A DNA stretch of 64,000 nucleotides, from assembly GCF_018687575.1 (NCBI RefSeq), contig NZ_CP061297.1:62001-126000 (forward strand), in the 5' to 3' direction. Positions within the stretch are counted from its first letter, which is position 1. Each line of letters begins with the position of its first letter. Source of the DNA: Polynucleobacter asymbioticus (GTDB lineage: Bacteria; Pseudomonadota; Gammaproteobacteria; Burkholderiales; Burkholderiaceae). The notes under the pieces are model-generated. The model worked only from the letters and a program-made list of their open reading frames with translations, searched no databases and was not told the DNA's origin. Shown one piece after another: positions 1-10,763 of the stretch. The position numbers and the translations under genes are program-made.

Positions 1-744
1 CCTTCAGCAATTGGAAGCTTGCTTGAGCTAGTACGTACAGGCTCTATGAATATTTTGTCTGCTCTGTTGATCGTGGTGATTTGCGTTGCAGTGACTTATT
101 TTGTAGTGTTTGTTGAGCGCGGTCAGCGCCGTATCTTGGTGAACTACGCCAAGCGCCAAGTTGGTAATAAGGTTTATGGCGGTCAGTCTTCATACTTCCC
201 ATTGAAGTTAAATATGGCTGGTGTTATTCCCCCAATTTTTGCTTCATCAATCATTTTGTTTCCTGCAACAATTGCCGGCTGGTTTACATCAGGCGAGCCA
301 ACCAATATGTTCAGCCGAGTGATTAAAGATTTGGCAGCAACATTGGCCCCGGGTCAGCCCGTGTACACAATTTTGTATGCCGCAGCGATTATTTTCTTCT
401 GCTTCTTCTACACAGCTTTGGTTTTCAATAGCCGTGACACAGCAGATAACTTGAAGAAGAGCGGTGCTTTTGTTCCAGGTATTCGTCCTGGCGATCAGAC
501 TGGTCGCTATATCGACAAGATCTTGGTTCGCTTAACATTGGCTGGTGCGATTTACATGGTTTTGGTTTGCTTGTTGCCAGAATTCTTAGTCTTGAAGTAC
601 AACGTGCCGTTCTATTTCGGCGGTACTTCATTGTTGATTATTGTCGTTGTTGCAATGGATTTTATGGCTCAAGTTCAGTCATTCGCAATGCAGCAACAGT
701 ATGGTTCTTTGATGAAAAAAGCTAATTTTAAGATGGGCGCTTAA
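1..744 (+). CDS. secY: SecY preprotein translocase subunit, C-terminal part (cut by window start)
   Basis: The reading frame is open from base 1, so the gene begins upstream and only about 247 C-terminal residues are present. SecY forms the protein-conducting channel of the Sec translocon in the inner membrane with SecE and SecG. Several hydrophobic membrane segments are visible, separated by the basic cytoplasmic loop carrying VERGQRRI and YAKRQVG, a SecY hallmark, and by the second cytosolic loop with [13 protein letters not shown]. It lies 4 bp before infA at the end of the spc operon, the usual arrangement. The identification is secure; only the N-terminus is missing. Confidence 0.97.
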   Translation, partial: PSAIGSLLELVRTGSMNILSALLIVVICVAVTYFVVFVERGQRRILVNYAKRQVGNKVYGGQSSYFPLKLNMAGVIPPIFASSIILFPATIAGWFTSGEPTNMFSRVIKDLAATLAPGQPVYTILYAAAIIFFCFFYTALVFNSRDTADNLKKSGAFVPGIRPGDQTGRYIDKILVRLTLAGAIYMVLVCLLPEFLVLKYNVPFYFGGTSLLIIVVVAMDFMAQVQSFAMQQQYGSLMKKANFKMGA

Positions 745-748
745 CTGA

Positions 749-967
749 ATGTCTAAAGACGATGTAATTCAGATGGCGGGAGAAATTATTGAGAATTTGC
801 CGAACGCGATGTTTCGCGTGAAGCTAGAGAACGGACATGTGGTTCTAGGGCACATTTCTGGAAAGATGAGGATGCATTACATCCGCATATTGCCAGGAGA
901 TAAGGTAACGGTGGAGATGACTCCTTACGACCTAACGCGCGCCAGAATCATTTTCCGAGCGAAGTAA
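749..967 (+). CDS. infA: Translation initiation factor IF-1
   Basis: This 72-residue protein has the usual IF-1 length and is a single S1-type OB fold. IF-1 binds the A site of the 30S subunit with IF-2 and IF-3 during initiation. Recognisable stretches are [20 protein letters not shown] near the N-terminus, [18 protein letters not shown] in the middle and the C-terminal [12 protein letters not shown]. It starts 4 bp after the secY stop and is followed by rpmJ, as in other proteobacterial spc/alpha operon junctions. Many betaproteobacteria carry a second infA elsewhere; whether this genome does cannot be judged here. Confidence 0.96.
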   Translation: MSKDDVIQMAGEIIENLPNAMFRVKLENGHVVLGHISGKMRMHYIRILPGDKVTVEMTPYDLTRARIIFRAK

Positions 968-1002
968 AGATTAAGTAGTACATATTTTTTTAGAGGTGAG
1001 TT

Positions 1003-1119
1003 ATGAAAGTTTTGGCATCCGTTAAGTGTATTTGCAGAAATTGCAAGATCATTAAGCGCAAACGCGTTGTGCGTGTGATCTGTTCTTCAGACGCACGTCA
1101 TAAGCAGCGTCAAGGCTGA
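1003..1119 (+). CDS. rpmJ: 50S ribosomal protein L36
   Basis: A 38-codon gene starting at an ATG preceded by a GAGGTGAG ribosome binding site. The protein begins [15 protein letters not shown] and ends RHKQRQG, the classic bL36 pattern. Cys11, Cys14, Cys27 and His33 are the zinc-ribbon ligands, so this is the zinc-binding (C+) form. An additional Cys occurs at position 9. bL36 is the smallest protein of the large subunit. It lies between infA and rpsM, as expected. Confidence 0.95.
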   Translation: MKVLASVKCICRNCKIIKRKRVVRVICSSDARHKQRQG

Positions 1120-1143
1120 TCTGGTTAATTAAGAGGAAATCTC

Positions 1144-1509
1144 ATGGCACGTATCGCTGGGGTAAATATCCCAAATCATCAACATACTGTTATCGGTTTA
1201 ACAGCAATTTTTGGCATCGGCACAACACGTGCTCGCAAAATTTGTGAAACCACAGGTGTTGCTATCGACAAAAAAGTTAAAGACCTTACTGACGGTGACT
1301 TGGAAAAGTTGCGTGATGAAGTAGGTAAGTTCATCACTGAAGGTGACCTTCGTCGTGAAGTAACGATGAGCATCAAGCGTTTGATGGACTTAGGCTGCTA
1401 TCGTGGCGTTCGTCATCGTAAGGGCTTGCCTGTACGTGGTCAACGTACTAAGACAAACGCGCGTACCCGCAAGGGCCCACGTAAGTCTGGCGTGCAACTC
1501 AAGAAATAA
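1144..1509 (+). CDS. rpsM: 30S ribosomal protein S13
   Basis: The 121-residue uS13 of the small-subunit head contacts the P-site tRNA and forms intersubunit bridges. It begins [14 protein letters not shown] and has the helix-two-turns-helix core followed by [20 protein letters not shown] and the very basic tail ending [11 protein letters not shown]. The start is preceded by an AAGAGGAAA ribosome binding site. It opens the alpha operon segment rpsM-rpsK-rpsD-rpoA-rplQ and is 18 bp from rpsK. Confidence 0.97.
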   Translation: MARIAGVNIPNHQHTVIGLTAIFGIGTTRARKICETTGVAIDKKVKDLTDGDLEKLRDEVGKFITEGDLRREVTMSIKRLMDLGCYRGVRHRKGLPVRGQRTKTNARTRKGPRKSGVQLKK

Positions 1510-1527
1510 TCAAGAAAGTTTATTGAC

Positions 1528-1935
1528 ATGGCAAAACAACAATCCGCTTCTGCAGCTTCACAGCGTGCACGCAAGAAGGTTAAAAAGAACGTTGCTGACG
1601 GTATTGCACACGTTCACGCTTCTTTTAATAACACCATTATTACGATCACTGATCGCCAAGGTAATGCTCTCTCATGGGCAACATCTGGTGGCCAGGGCTT
1701 CAAGGGCTCACGTAAATCAACACCTTTTGCTGCTCAGGTAGCTGCTGAAGTTGCTGGTAAGACAGCCATTGAGTGCGGTATTAAGAATTTGGAAGTTCAG
1801 ATCAAGGGCCCAGGCCCAGGTCGTGAATCAGCAGTTCGTGCATTGAACTCATTGGGCATCAAGATCACTGAGATTCAAGACGTAACTCCAGTTCCACACA
1901 ATGGTTGCCGTCCTCCAAAGCGTCGTCGTATCTAA
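1528..1935 (+). CDS. rpsK: 30S ribosomal protein S11
   Basis: This 135-residue uS11 is a platform protein of the 30S subunit close to the E site and the Shine-Dalgarno helix. Diagnostic stretches are the central [20 protein letters not shown], then [14 protein letters not shown], and the C-terminal [16 protein letters not shown]. The N-terminus is rich in Lys, Arg and Ala, as is common in proteobacteria. It follows rpsM by 18 bp. A 116-bp gap separates it from rpsD, the largest gap in this operon. Confidence 0.97.
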   Translation: MAKQQSASAASQRARKKVKKNVADGIAHVHASFNNTIITITDRQGNALSWATSGGQGFKGSRKSTPFAAQVAAEVAGKTAIECGIKNLEVQIKGPGPGRESAVRALNSLGIKITEIQDVTPVPHNGCRPPKRRRI

Positions 1936-2051
1936 GCTAGGTAGTTGGCAGTACAAGTTTTAGTAGTTTTTTATTAAAGCCCACCGTTCATCTGAATTAA
2001 AGGGTGAACTCACCGTAGGTCGTAAGACTGCGGCAAAGAAAGGAAAGCATC
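1936..2051 (+). promoter_or_regulatory. rpsK-rpsD intergenic leader with possible stem-loop
   Basis: This 116-bp spacer is unusually long for the operon. It holds an imperfect stem GTTCA (1986-1990) with TGAAC (2005-2009), flanked by related CCACCG and CTCACCG strings. S4 is the known autogenous regulator of the alpha operon in enterobacteria, acting on the leader before rpsM. Whether this spacer acts as an S4 target or a processing site is inference. No convincing promoter hexamers were seen. Confidence 0.25.
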
Positions 2052-2675
2052 GTGGCACGTTACTTAGGGCCTAAGGCCAAATTAGCACGTCGGGAAGGTA
2101 CCGACTTATTTTTAAAGAGCGCACGTCGCGCCCTGTCAGACAAGTGCAAGTTAGATACTAAGCCTGGTCAACATGGCCGTACATCTGGCTCAAGAACATC
2201 TGATTACGGTAATCAATTGCGTGAAAAGCAAAAGGTTAAACGTATCTATGGCGTATTAGAGCGTCAATTTCGTCGTTACTTCGCAGAAGCTGAGCGTCGT
2301 AAGGGCAACACTGGTGAAACATTGCTCCAGTTGCTTGAGTCACGTTTAGACAACGTGGTGTATCGCATGGGCTTTGGTTCAACACGCGCTGAAGCACGTC
2401 AGTTGGTTTCTCACTGCGCAATTTTGCTCAATGGCAATCCAGTAAACATTCCATCTATTCAGGTTAAGCCTGGTGATGTAGTGGCGATTCGTGAAAAAGC
2501 GAAGAAGCAAGCGCGTATTACAGAATCACTCAATTTGGTTGGGCAAATGGCAGCAGTTACTTGGGTTTCAGTTGACGCAGCCAAGCTCGAGGGAACATTT
2601 AAGCAAGTGCCTGACCGCGAAGATATTAGCGGCGAAATTAATGAAAGTTTGATCGTCGAATTGTATTCACGCTAA
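2052..2675 (+). CDS. rpsD: 30S ribosomal protein S4
   Basis: The 207-residue uS4 is a primary 16S rRNA binder that nucleates assembly of the 30S body. The start is GTG, preceded by AGGAAAGCATC. The N-terminal part [16 protein letters not shown] lacks the zinc-binding cysteines, which makes it the C-minus type; Cys33 remains in the region [11 protein letters not shown]. The S4 RNA-binding domain covers roughly residues 97-160, with [20 protein letters not shown] at its start. It lies between rpsK and rpoA (23 bp). In many bacteria S4 is also the translational repressor of this operon. Confidence 0.97.
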   Translation: MARYLGPKAKLARREGTDLFLKSARRALSDKCKLDTKPGQHGRTSGSRTSDYGNQLREKQKVKRIYGVLERQFRRYFAEAERRKGNTGETLLQLLESRLDNVVYRMGFGSTRAEARQLVSHCAILLNGNPVNIPSIQVKPGDVVAIREKAKKQARITESLNLVGQMAAVTWVSVDAAKLEGTFKQVPDREDISGEINESLIVELYSR

Positions 2676-2698
2676 TTAGGCACTCTCAAGGAAAAAAT

Positions 2699-3679
2699 AT
2701 GCAAACAAATTTGCTCAAGCCAAAAATTATTTCTGTTGAAGCGCTTACCGCCAACCAAGCTAAGGTTGTTATGGAGCCGTTCGAGCGTGGCTATGGCCAC
2801 ACACTCGGCAATGCATTACGTCGTGTTTTGTTGTCCTCGATGGTTGGTTATGCACCAACTGAAGTAGCAATTGCTGGTGTTGTTCATGAGTACTCCACAT
2901 TAGATGGCGTTCAAGAGGATGTTGTTAACCTTTTGTTGAACCTCAAAGGTATCGTATTTAAGTTGCAGTCACGTGACGAAGTTACTATCAATTTGCGTAA
3001 AGAAGGCCCAGGCGTTGTTACTGCAAAAGATATCGATTTGCCACATGATGTAGAAATCATTAATCCTGATCACGTTATTGCTCACTTGTCAGCTGGTGGC
3101 AAGTTGGATATGCAGATCAAGGTTGAAAAAGGCCGTGGCTATGTACCAGGCAATATGCGTCAATACCATGACGAAGCTACCAAGATTATTGGTCGCATCG
3201 TGTTGGATGCCTCATTTAGCCCAGTAAGCCGTGTTAGCTATGCTGTTGAGTCTGCTCGTGTTGAGCAGCGTACCGACCTCGATCGTCTCGTAATGACAAT
3301 CGAAACAAATGGTGTGTTGTCTCCTGAAGAGGCGATTCGTCAAGCCGCTACCATTTTGGTTGATCAGTTAGTTGTATTCGCAGCCCTTGAAAGCAGCGAA
3401 GTTTCTGGTGATCTCGCACCAAGCCGCTCTTCAATGGTTGATCCAATGTTGATGCGTCCGGTTGATGATCTCGAACTCACAGTTCGCTCTGCAAACTGCT
3501 TGAAGGCTGAGAACATTTACTACATCGGTGACTTGATTCAACGTACAGAGAATGAATTGTTGAAGACGCCTAATTTAGGTCGTAAGTCTTTGAATGAAAT
3601 CAAAGATGTATTGGCGGCTCGTGGCTTAAGTCTTGGCATGAAACTCGAAAGCTGGCCTCCAGCTAACCTCGAGAAATAA
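2699..3679 (+). CDS. rpoA: DNA-directed RNA polymerase subunit alpha
   Basis: The 326-residue alpha subunit dimerises to scaffold RNA polymerase assembly. The N-terminal domain shows the assembly motif [19 protein letters not shown] at about residues 30-48. The C-terminal domain, which contacts UP elements and activators, carries [18 protein letters not shown] and [16 protein letters not shown]. The length is typical (325-330). The ATG follows an AAGGAAAAAAT ribosome binding site and the gene is 16 bp before rplQ. Confidence 0.98.
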   Translation: MQTNLLKPKIISVEALTANQAKVVMEPFERGYGHTLGNALRRVLLSSMVGYAPTEVAIAGVVHEYSTLDGVQEDVVNLLLNLKGIVFKLQSRDEVTINLRKEGPGVVTAKDIDLPHDVEIINPDHVIAHLSAGGKLDMQIKVEKGRGYVPGNMRQYHDEATKIIGRIVLDASFSPVSRVSYAVESARVEQRTDLDRLVMTIETNGVLSPEEAIRQAATILVDQLVVFAALESSEVSGDLAPSRSSMVDPMLMRPVDDLELTVRSANCLKAENIYYIGDLIQRTENELLKTPNLGRKSLNEIKDVLAARGLSLGMKLESWPPANLEK

Positions 3680-3695
3680 TTAGAAAGGAAGCATC

Positions 3696-4088
3696 ATGCG
3701 TCACGGAAACGGCTTACGCAAACTAAATAGAACATCATCACATCGCTTGGCGATGCTGCGCAACATGTCCAATTCTCTTTTGGAGCACGAAGTGATTAAA
3801 ACCACTTTGCCAAAAGCAAAAGAATTGCGCATGGTTGTTGAGCCTTTGATTACCTTGGGTAAAAAAGACAACTTAGCAAACCGTCGCTTAGCATTCAATC
3901 GCACACGTGATCGTGACATCGTGACCAAACTCTTCACAGAGCTCGGCCCACGTTACGCAACCCGTCCAGGCGGCTACCTTCGCATTTTGAAGTTCGGCTT
4001 CCGTCATGGTGACAATGCACCAATGGCTTTGGTTGAGTTGGTAGATCGTCCAGAAGTTGAAGAAACAGCAGTAGCTGAAGAGGCTTAA
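3696..4088 (+). CDS. rplQ: 50S ribosomal protein L17
   Basis: The 130-residue bL17 lies near the peptide exit tunnel. It begins [17 protein letters not shown], the family signature, and retains [20 protein letters not shown] and [20 protein letters not shown]. The tail after residue 117 is acidic and Ala-rich, a common extension. It is the last gene of the alpha operon and is followed within 20 bp by a strong intrinsic terminator. Confidence 0.97.
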   Translation: MRHGNGLRKLNRTSSHRLAMLRNMSNSLLEHEVIKTTLPKAKELRMVVEPLITLGKKDNLANRRLAFNRTRDRDIVTKLFTELGPRYATRPGGYLRILKFGFRHGDNAPMALVELVDRPEVEETAVAEEA

Positions 4089-4105
4089 GCCCTTTAGCAA
4101 GATTA

Positions 4106-4133
4106 AAAGCCAGGCTTCGGTCTGGCTTTTTTC
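4106..4133 (+). terminator. Rho-independent terminator after rplQ
   Basis: A perfect 8-bp stem AAAGCCAG (4107-4114) and CTGGCTTT (4123-4130) closes an 8-nt loop and runs into a T tract. It ends the ribosomal operon and separates it from cutA. Confidence 0.85.
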
Positions 4134-4156
4134 ATTTATACGGTTATAAATACGCC

Positions 4157-4489
4157 ATGACCCAAGAGAAATCTTTCGAATTACTGATTGTCCTTACTAC
4201 TTTTGCATCACTTGAAGATGCAAAGAAAATGGCGCATCAACTGATTGAAAGGAGTCTGGCTGCCTGTGTGCAAATTCAAGAGGGCGTGCATTCCGTTTAT
4301 AGATGGGACGGCAAGGTATGCGAAGGACACGAAGTTCTGTTGTCTGCAAAGACAGTTGCAGATAAATGGGTAGATATTTCTCATTTCATCAAAAGCCATC
4401 ACCCATATGACCTACCAGAGCTGATTGCCTATGCTCCTGAGAAATATGAAGCGCAGTATGGCAAGTGGGTGCAGGCCGAGTTAAAGTGA
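4157..4489 (+). CDS. cutA: CutA-family divalent-cation tolerance protein
   Basis: The 110-residue protein matches CutA1, a small trimeric ferredoxin-like protein. It was named for copper tolerance in E. coli, but its physiological role remains unsettled. Family features are the early LIVLTTFASLEDAKKMAHQL, the LAACVQI segment with its conserved Cys, VYRWDGKVCEGHEVLL, and the C-terminal HPYDLPELIAY. In enterobacteria cutA lies beside dsbD, as it does here. The ATG at 4495 of dsbD follows 5 bp after the cutA stop, so the two are probably cotranscribed. Confidence 0.9.
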   Translation: MTQEKSFELLIVLTTFASLEDAKKMAHQLIERSLAACVQIQEGVHSVYRWDGKVCEGHEVLLSAKTVADKWVDISHFIKSHHPYDLPELIAYAPEKYEAQYGKWVQAELK

Positions 4490-4494
4490 GTCCC

Positions 4495-6168
4495 ATGAGA
4501 TTGATTAATAAATTCATTCCGGTTCTGGCTGTATTCTTATTCTTTATTGGCAATGCTTTTGCAGCCCCAGAATTTCTGCCGCCTGAGAAAGCCTTTCAGG
4601 CTGAAGCAACATGGGCGGTGAATACGAATGACATCGAGTTGGAGATTTTTCCAGCCAAAGGTTATTACATCTATCAAGAGTCCCTGCATTTCAAGATGGG
4701 CTCCCAGCCCAACAAATTAGAGGCAGTAAAGGCAACATTACCGGCAGGCATTGAAAAATTTGATGAAACTTTTCAAAAGAAAATGCAGGTTTATAAACAA
4801 GCATTTCTCCTCACGCTGGATAAAAAAGCAGAAATAGGCAAGCCACTGTACTTCGAGTTGGAATTGCAGGGGTGTGCTGAAGCCGGGATTTGTTATCCAC
4901 CCATGACCCTGAAGTTTTTACTTGCAGGGCCTGGTGTGAAGGCTAGTCCAATCCCTGAAATATTGGATGGGGTGGGCGCAGGGAATGCTGCCAAAAAAGA
5001 ATTTAGCTTGATAGATGTATGGCGTGAGCGTGATGATGTCAATGCCATCAGCCGATTCTTAGAAAGTACGCCAACAGGCTATTTATTTTTAGCCTTTTTT
5101 ATTCTTGGCTTAGCTTTAGCGTTTACGCCTTGCGTTCTCCCGATGTTGCCTATTTTGTCGAGCATCGTGTTTGGAACACAAGGCAAACAATCTATTAGCA
5201 AGACCCGCGCAAGCCTCTTGGCAGCAGCCTATGTGCTCGGAATGGCCTGTGTATACGCATTGGCAGGGGTCTTGATGGCAGCCTTGGGTGGTAGCGTTCA
5301 AAGAGCCCTACAGAGCCCTGTAGCGCTAATTGGGTTTGCATTGCTGCTATTGGCCTTATCAGGCAGTCTATTTGGCTTATACGAGCTCAGAATGCCCCAC
5401 TCATGGCAGCAAAAGGTGGATCAATTGGCAGGCCGACACAAGGGTGGCAGCTTCGCGGGTGCCTTTGCATTGGGCGGCATTTCAACATTAGTTGCCAGCC
5501 CATGCATTACGGCCCCATTAGCCGGGGTGCTGGCCTTTATTGCGCAAACAGGCTCAATGAGTTTGGGGGCAGGCCTCCTGTTTGTGATGGCCTTGGGCAT
5601 GGGCTTACCACTGCTGTTTATTGCGATTGAGGCTCGTATTTTGATCCCATCAACTGGCATGTGGATGGTTTGGCTGCAAAGAACCTTGGGCGTTTTATTG
5701 GTCGCAACGGCGGCTTGGATTGCATCTCCTTTAATGCAAATGAATGGTGGCGAAGTTGGCAAGACAATAGCCAATGGTCAGCGCCAACATCAGATTGGAA
5801 AAGCCAGTTTTGCTGTAATTGACTCAAGCGCTCAGCTGGATCAATTTTTATCTCAAGCAAAAGAACAAAAGAAATTAGTGCTCTTGGATTTCTATGCTGA
5901 CTGGTGCATCTCTTGCAAGGAGATGGAGGTCAACACTTTTGCCAATCCTGAAGTAAATCAAGAGCTGCAGAAATTTGTTTTGCTACAGGCTGACGTAACA
6001 AAAAACAGCCCTGAGAATCAGGCGTTATTGAAACGCTTTGGATTGTTCGGACCACCTGGAATTTTGATCTTTGATCTCAATTCTGAAGAGTTAAAAGAAC
6101 AGCGGGTGATTGGCTATATGCCACCTCAACGTTTTGCTGAGCGCTTGAAAAAAGCACTAGGAAATTAA
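4495..6168 (+). CDS. dsbD: Thiol:disulfide interchange protein DsbD
   Basis: DsbD carries electrons from cytoplasmic thioredoxin across the inner membrane to periplasmic DsbC and cytochrome c maturation proteins. From the ATG at 4495 the protein is 557 residues and begins with a clear signal peptide (FIPVLAVFLFFIGNAFA). The N-terminal periplasmic domain has the Cys127/Cys133 pair in CAEAGICYPP. The central membrane domain has the paired cysteine motifs TPCVLPMLP and ASPCITAPL. The C-terminal thioredoxin-like domain carries Cys471/Cys474 in DWCISCKEM. An in-frame GTG at 4465 would add 10 residues and overlap cutA, which is less likely. Its substrate gene dsbC lies at 60.4 kb. Confidence 0.95.
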   Translation: MRLINKFIPVLAVFLFFIGNAFAAPEFLPPEKAFQAEATWAVNTNDIELEIFPAKGYYIYQESLHFKMGSQPNKLEAVKATLPAGIEKFDETFQKKMQVYKQAFLLTLDKKAEIGKPLYFELELQGCAEAGICYPPMTLKFLLAGPGVKASPIPEILDGVGAGNAAKKEFSLIDVWRERDDVNAISRFLESTPTGYLFLAFFILGLALAFTPCVLPMLPILSSIVFGTQGKQSISKTRASLLAAAYVLGMACVYALAGVLMAALGGSVQRALQSPVALIGFALLLLALSGSLFGLYELRMPHSWQQKVDQLAGRHKGGSFAGAFALGGISTLVASPCITAPLAGVLAFIAQTGSMSLGAGLLFVMALGMGLPLLFIAIEARILIPSTGMWMVWLQRTLGVLLVATAAWIASPLMQMNGGEVGKTIANGQRQHQIGKASFAVIDSSAQLDQFLSQAKEQKKLVLLDFYADWCISCKEMEVNTFANPEVNQELQKFVLLQADVTKNSPENQALLKRFGLFGPPGILIFDLNSEELKEQRVIGYMPPQRFAERLKKALGN

Positions 6169-6218
6169 ATTATCTGAGGCTGAATCAGCAAGAACTGATT
6201 CAGTTTTTACCATCAAAT

Positions 6219-7887
<1,669 letters not shown>

Positions 7888-8001
7888 GTCTAGAAGCTAT
7901 TGTAAAATCACGCCAAATCATGAAATATCTCATGGTGTTGGGTAAAAGGTTGTAAAAGTAGGGCCCAAACACTTTTAGGAATTTTTGCCAAGGTAAACAT
8001 A

Positions 8002-8736
8002 ATGCGTCAAACCTCTCAAATCTCCAAATTAACTAGCGTAAGCGCTAGCCTAGCCGCCAGCTTCTTTCTGGCAATTACCAGCTTCTCTAGCGTGGTTAGT
8101 GCTGCAGATCCTGCGCCTGCCGCTGCTCCGATGGCTGAAGCCGCAGCAAAGCCGGCAGTTCCAGGTAAGCCTAAGGTCGATCTGGCTGTTGGTGAAGCCC
8201 TTTATTCAAGTGGCGATGCTAGCCGCGGTGTAACTGCCTGCCTTACATGTCATGGTCCTAAGGGTCAAAGTGCAACCCCAGCTTGGCCTAAGCTCGCTGG
8301 GCAGCATGCCGCTTACATCACCAAGCAACTGAAAAATTACAAAGACGGTACCCGAGCTAACCCAATCATGATGGGTATGGCCGCCACCTTAACTGAGCAA
8401 GATATGAATAATATTTCTGCTTATCTGGCTAGTCAGCGTGCATCCCAAGGCGTTGCCCAGAACAAAGACACAATTGAGCTAGGTCAAAGCATTTACCGTG
8501 GCGGTATTGCAGCCAAAGGTGTTCCAGCATGTGCAGGATGTCATAGCCCAACTGGCGCCGGCATCCCATCACAGTATCCACGTATGGGTGGTCAATGGGC
8601 TGATTACAACGCAGCTCAGTTGCTAGCTTTCCGCGAAGGCACTCGTAAAAATAGTACACAGATGACTACGATTGCAACTAAGCTTTCTGATCAAGAAATG
8701 AAAGCCGTTGCTGATTACATGGCAGGCTTGCATTAA
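8002..8736 (+). CDS. Dihaem cytochrome c4-type protein, periplasmic
   Basis: The 244-residue protein has an N-terminal signal peptide (residues 1-34, ending near SVVSAAD), an Ala/Pro-rich linker and two c-type haem domains. The haem motifs are CLTCH at residues 80-84 and CAGCH at 177-181; candidate axial methionines lie in NPIMMGMAATL and NSTQMTTIATKL. The two halves are internal repeats, as in cytochrome c4, which passes electrons from bc1 to terminal oxidases. Next to engB a c4 or c5 cytochrome is common in betaproteobacteria. It is monocistronic and followed by a strong terminator. Confidence 0.9.
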   Translation: MRQTSQISKLTSVSASLAASFFLAITSFSSVVSAADPAPAAAPMAEAAAKPAVPGKPKVDLAVGEALYSSGDASRGVTACLTCHGPKGQSATPAWPKLAGQHAAYITKQLKNYKDGTRANPIMMGMAATLTEQDMNNISAYLASQRASQGVAQNKDTIELGQSIYRGGIAAKGVPACAGCHSPTGAGIPSQYPRMGGQWADYNAAQLLAFREGTRKNSTQMTTIATKLSDQEMKAVADYMAGLH

Positions 8737-8753
8737 TTTACGTTAGTAGGAAA

Positions 8754-8784
8754 CAAAAACCCCGCTGATGTAGCGGGGTTTTTT
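8754..8784 (+). terminator. Rho-independent terminator after cytochrome c4
   Basis: The stem CCCCGCT (8760-8766) pairs with AGCGGGG (8772-8778) around a 5-nt loop. A-rich and T-rich flanks extend the pairing and give a T tract on both strands. It can therefore also serve lysA, which ends at 8827 on the other strand. Confidence 0.88.
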
Positions 8785-8826
8785 ATTGCCCAGAATTCAC
8801 CAAGCTCAATAAATTATGCATTGAAT

Positions 8827-10125
8827 TTAGTTTGGCAAGACAGTTTCACTCGCAAAGAGGTCGCCAACATTCTCACGCGCACGTATGACGTATGCATTTT
8901 TTCCATCAACCATAATTTCCGCAGGCTTTGGTCTGGTGTTGTAATTCGATGCCATGACAAAACCATATGCACCCGCTGACAGAATGGCGAGTAGATCACC
9001 CTCTTCAACGGCAAGCTCACGATCTCTTCCGAGCCAGTCACCAGATTCACATACGGGCCCAACGATGTCATAAGTAGAGCTTGCAACATTCTTGCTTTGG
9101 ACTGGAACGATGCCGTGATAAGCCTCGTAGAGGGCTGGACGCATCAGCTCAGTCATTGCTGCATCCACAATACAAAAGTTTTTCTCAGCACCGGGTTTGA
9201 GATACTCCACTTGGGTCAACAGCACGCCAGCATTACCTACTAGGGATCTGCCAGGTTCTAACACCACATCGAGATGCGCAAAGCCGCGCTCAGCAACGCG
9301 ATTGAGCAAGGTGTTGGTGAACTCAGTAATATCGGGCGGGTTATCGTCGCCATAGGAGATACCAAGACCACCACCCAAATCGAGATGATGAATCTCGATA
9401 CCTTCTTTTTTCAATTGAGCCACTAGCTCGAGTACTTTATCGAGCGCATCTAGATAGGGCGCAGTCGTTGTGATTTGTGAGCCAATATGACAGTCAATAC
9501 CAACCACATCAATTTGTGACAGTAGTGCGGCTTCACGATATGTTTTTAGAACCTCGTGATAAGCGATACCAAATTTATTCCCTTTTAATCCAGTAGAAAT
9601 ATAAGGGTGGGTTTGTGCATCAACATCGGGATTCACACGTAAAGAAATTGGCGCGCGGCAATTCAGCTTAGTAGCGACGCGATTAATTTGATGCAGTTCT
9701 GCAATCGATTCTACGTTGATACATTTAACGCCAGCTTCTAATGCCTGCGCAATTTCGGGGGCGGATTTACCAACACCTGCGAATACCAAGCTCTTTGGAT
9801 CTGCGCCAACTGCAAGAGCACGAGCTAATTCTCCGCCACTCACTAAGTCAAAGCCAGAGCCTAATTTTTTAAAACAGTCGATCACCGCTAAATTGCTATT
9901 AGCCTTCATCGCATAGTGGACGCGAGCACGTCTTTTGCCGGAAGAATCTACACAAGCTTTGTCATAGGCCTGATAAGCCTCGGCCAATGCTTTTTTGCTA
10001 TAGACATACAAGGGCGTGCCAAATTCTTTTGCCAAATCTGACAAAGGAATTTCTTCTGCATACCAAGTGCCATTGCGTTCTGTAAATCCAGCTAAGTCGG
10101 GGGGTGGAATCGCTTTACTTGTCAT
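8827..10125 (-). CDS. lysA: Diaminopimelate decarboxylase
   Basis: LysA decarboxylates meso-diaminopimelate to L-lysine, the last step of lysine synthesis, using PLP. The 432-residue protein is a fold-III decarboxylase. The PLP lysine is Lys74 in VHYAMKANSN, and the glycine-rich phosphate-binding loop HHLDLGGGLGISYG lies near residues 239-252. The C-terminal barrel has VGPVCESGDWLG with the substrate-contacting Cys and ends with SNYNTRPKPAEIMV. Its start overlaps lptM by 4 bp, the usual lptM-lysA pairing of proteobacteria. Confidence 0.96.
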   Translation of the reverse strand: MTSKAIPPPDLAGFTERNGTWYAEEIPLSDLAKEFGTPLYVYSKKALAEAYQAYDKACVDSSGKRRARVHYAMKANSNLAVIDCFKKLGSGFDLVSGGELARALAVGADPKSLVFAGVGKSAPEIAQALEAGVKCINVESIAELHQINRVATKLNCRAPISLRVNPDVDAQTHPYISTGLKGNKFGIAYHEVLKTYREAALLSQIDVVGIDCHIGSQITTTAPYLDALDKVLELVAQLKKEGIEIHHLDLGGGLGISYGDDNPPDITEFTNTLLNRVAERGFAHLDVVLEPGRSLVGNAGVLLTQVEYLKPGAEKNFCIVDAAMTELMRPALYEAYHGIVPVQSKNVASSTYDIVGPVCESGDWLGRDRELAVEEGDLLAILSAGAYGFVMASNYNTRPKPAEIMVDGKNAYVIRARENVGDLFASETVLPN

Positions 10126-10313
10126 TGCTTGGTCGATATTGGGTTAGTAGCAGCTGGGCTTTGGGGTGGATAGAGCTTACCTTTGGGTTCTGGCTCAGAG
10201 GGAGGGCTGGGTGCTGGTGGCACATTTGGCAGATATAAAGGCCCTCTAACCCCACATCCAACAAGGGATATTAGAAGGCTAATGCCGAGAGTTCTTTTAA
10301 GAATCGCTATCAT
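10122..10313 (-). CDS. lptM: LptM-like (YifL) small lipoprotein
   Basis: A 63-residue lipoprotein with a basic N-terminus, a short hydrophobic segment and a lipobox LVGC, so Cys20 is the probable acylated residue. The following GVRGPLYLP matches the CGxxGPLYLP core of LptM/YifL, which stabilises the oxidised LptD/LptE complex in the outer membrane in E. coli. The rest is Pro-rich and probably disordered. It overlaps lysA by 4 bp. Its start codon is only 2 bp from the longest possible cyaY start on the other strand. Confidence 0.85.
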   Translation of the reverse strand: MIAILKRTLGISLLISLVGCGVRGPLYLPNVPPAPSPPSEPEPKGKLYPPQSPAATNPISTKQ

Positions 10314-10360
10314 GAATGTCTCTAAAACGAATGATTGAATATAGCATGCAGGACTCTAAT

Positions 10361-10744
10361 ATGAAGCCAGGCAATTTAACGGTGGAAACCATTGATGACA
10401 AGCAATTCCATCAGCTGGGCAGTAATTTATTGCAGTCAATAGAAGTGGCCTTGGAAGCTGCAGACGATACGCTGGATCTAGATCTCGATGTAGAGCGTCA
10501 GGGTGGTAATGTCATCAACATCCGATTTAGGGATCGCAGTGTCATTGTGGTCAATACACAGCCACCATTGCATGAAATCTGGGTAGCTGCGAAATCTGGC
10601 GGCTATCACTATCGCTGGGCTGGTACTGTTGCCTCCCCGTTATGGCTGGATACTAAAACTGGGCGCGAGCTCTTGGGTGACCTGTCAGAGTTTGCTAGCG
10701 CTCAATCTGGGCAGACAATTACTATTGGTCTGCTGCAGAAATAG
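10361..10744 (+). CDS. cyaY: CyaY, bacterial frataxin
   Basis: CyaY binds iron and modulates iron-sulfur cluster assembly by IscS. The family core is present: a first acidic helix with an Asp/Glu-rich patch (EAADDTLDLDLD), the sheet strands GGNVINIRFRDRSVIVVN, then QPPLHEIWVAAKSGGYHY. Four in-frame ATGs exist (10316, 10331, 10346, 10361). I chose 10361, giving 127 residues, because it alone has a well-placed AGGA (about 7 bp) and leaves room for a promoter. Bacterial frataxins are usually about 105-110 residues. The gene is divergent from lptM-lysA. Confidence 0.88.
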   Translation: MKPGNLTVETIDDKQFHQLGSNLLQSIEVALEAADDTLDLDLDVERQGGNVINIRFRDRSVIVVNTQPPLHEIWVAAKSGGYHYRWAGTVASPLWLDTKTGRELLGDLSEFASAQSGQTITIGLLQK

Positions 10745-10763
10745 CATCCAATATCATGCGAAA

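Noticed and set aside
1403..1741. Open frame of 112 residues on the plus strand across the rpsM-rpsK junction
   Set aside because: It is a shifted frame over two certain ribosomal genes, with no ribosome binding site and low-complexity composition.
4465..4494. GTG start for dsbD inside cutA
   Set aside because: The ATG at 4495 begins directly at a normal signal peptide; the extension adds charged residues from the cutA overlap.
5421..5774. Minus-strand open frame of 117 residues opposite dsbD
   Set aside because: It is antisense to a secure gene and has no recognisable domain.
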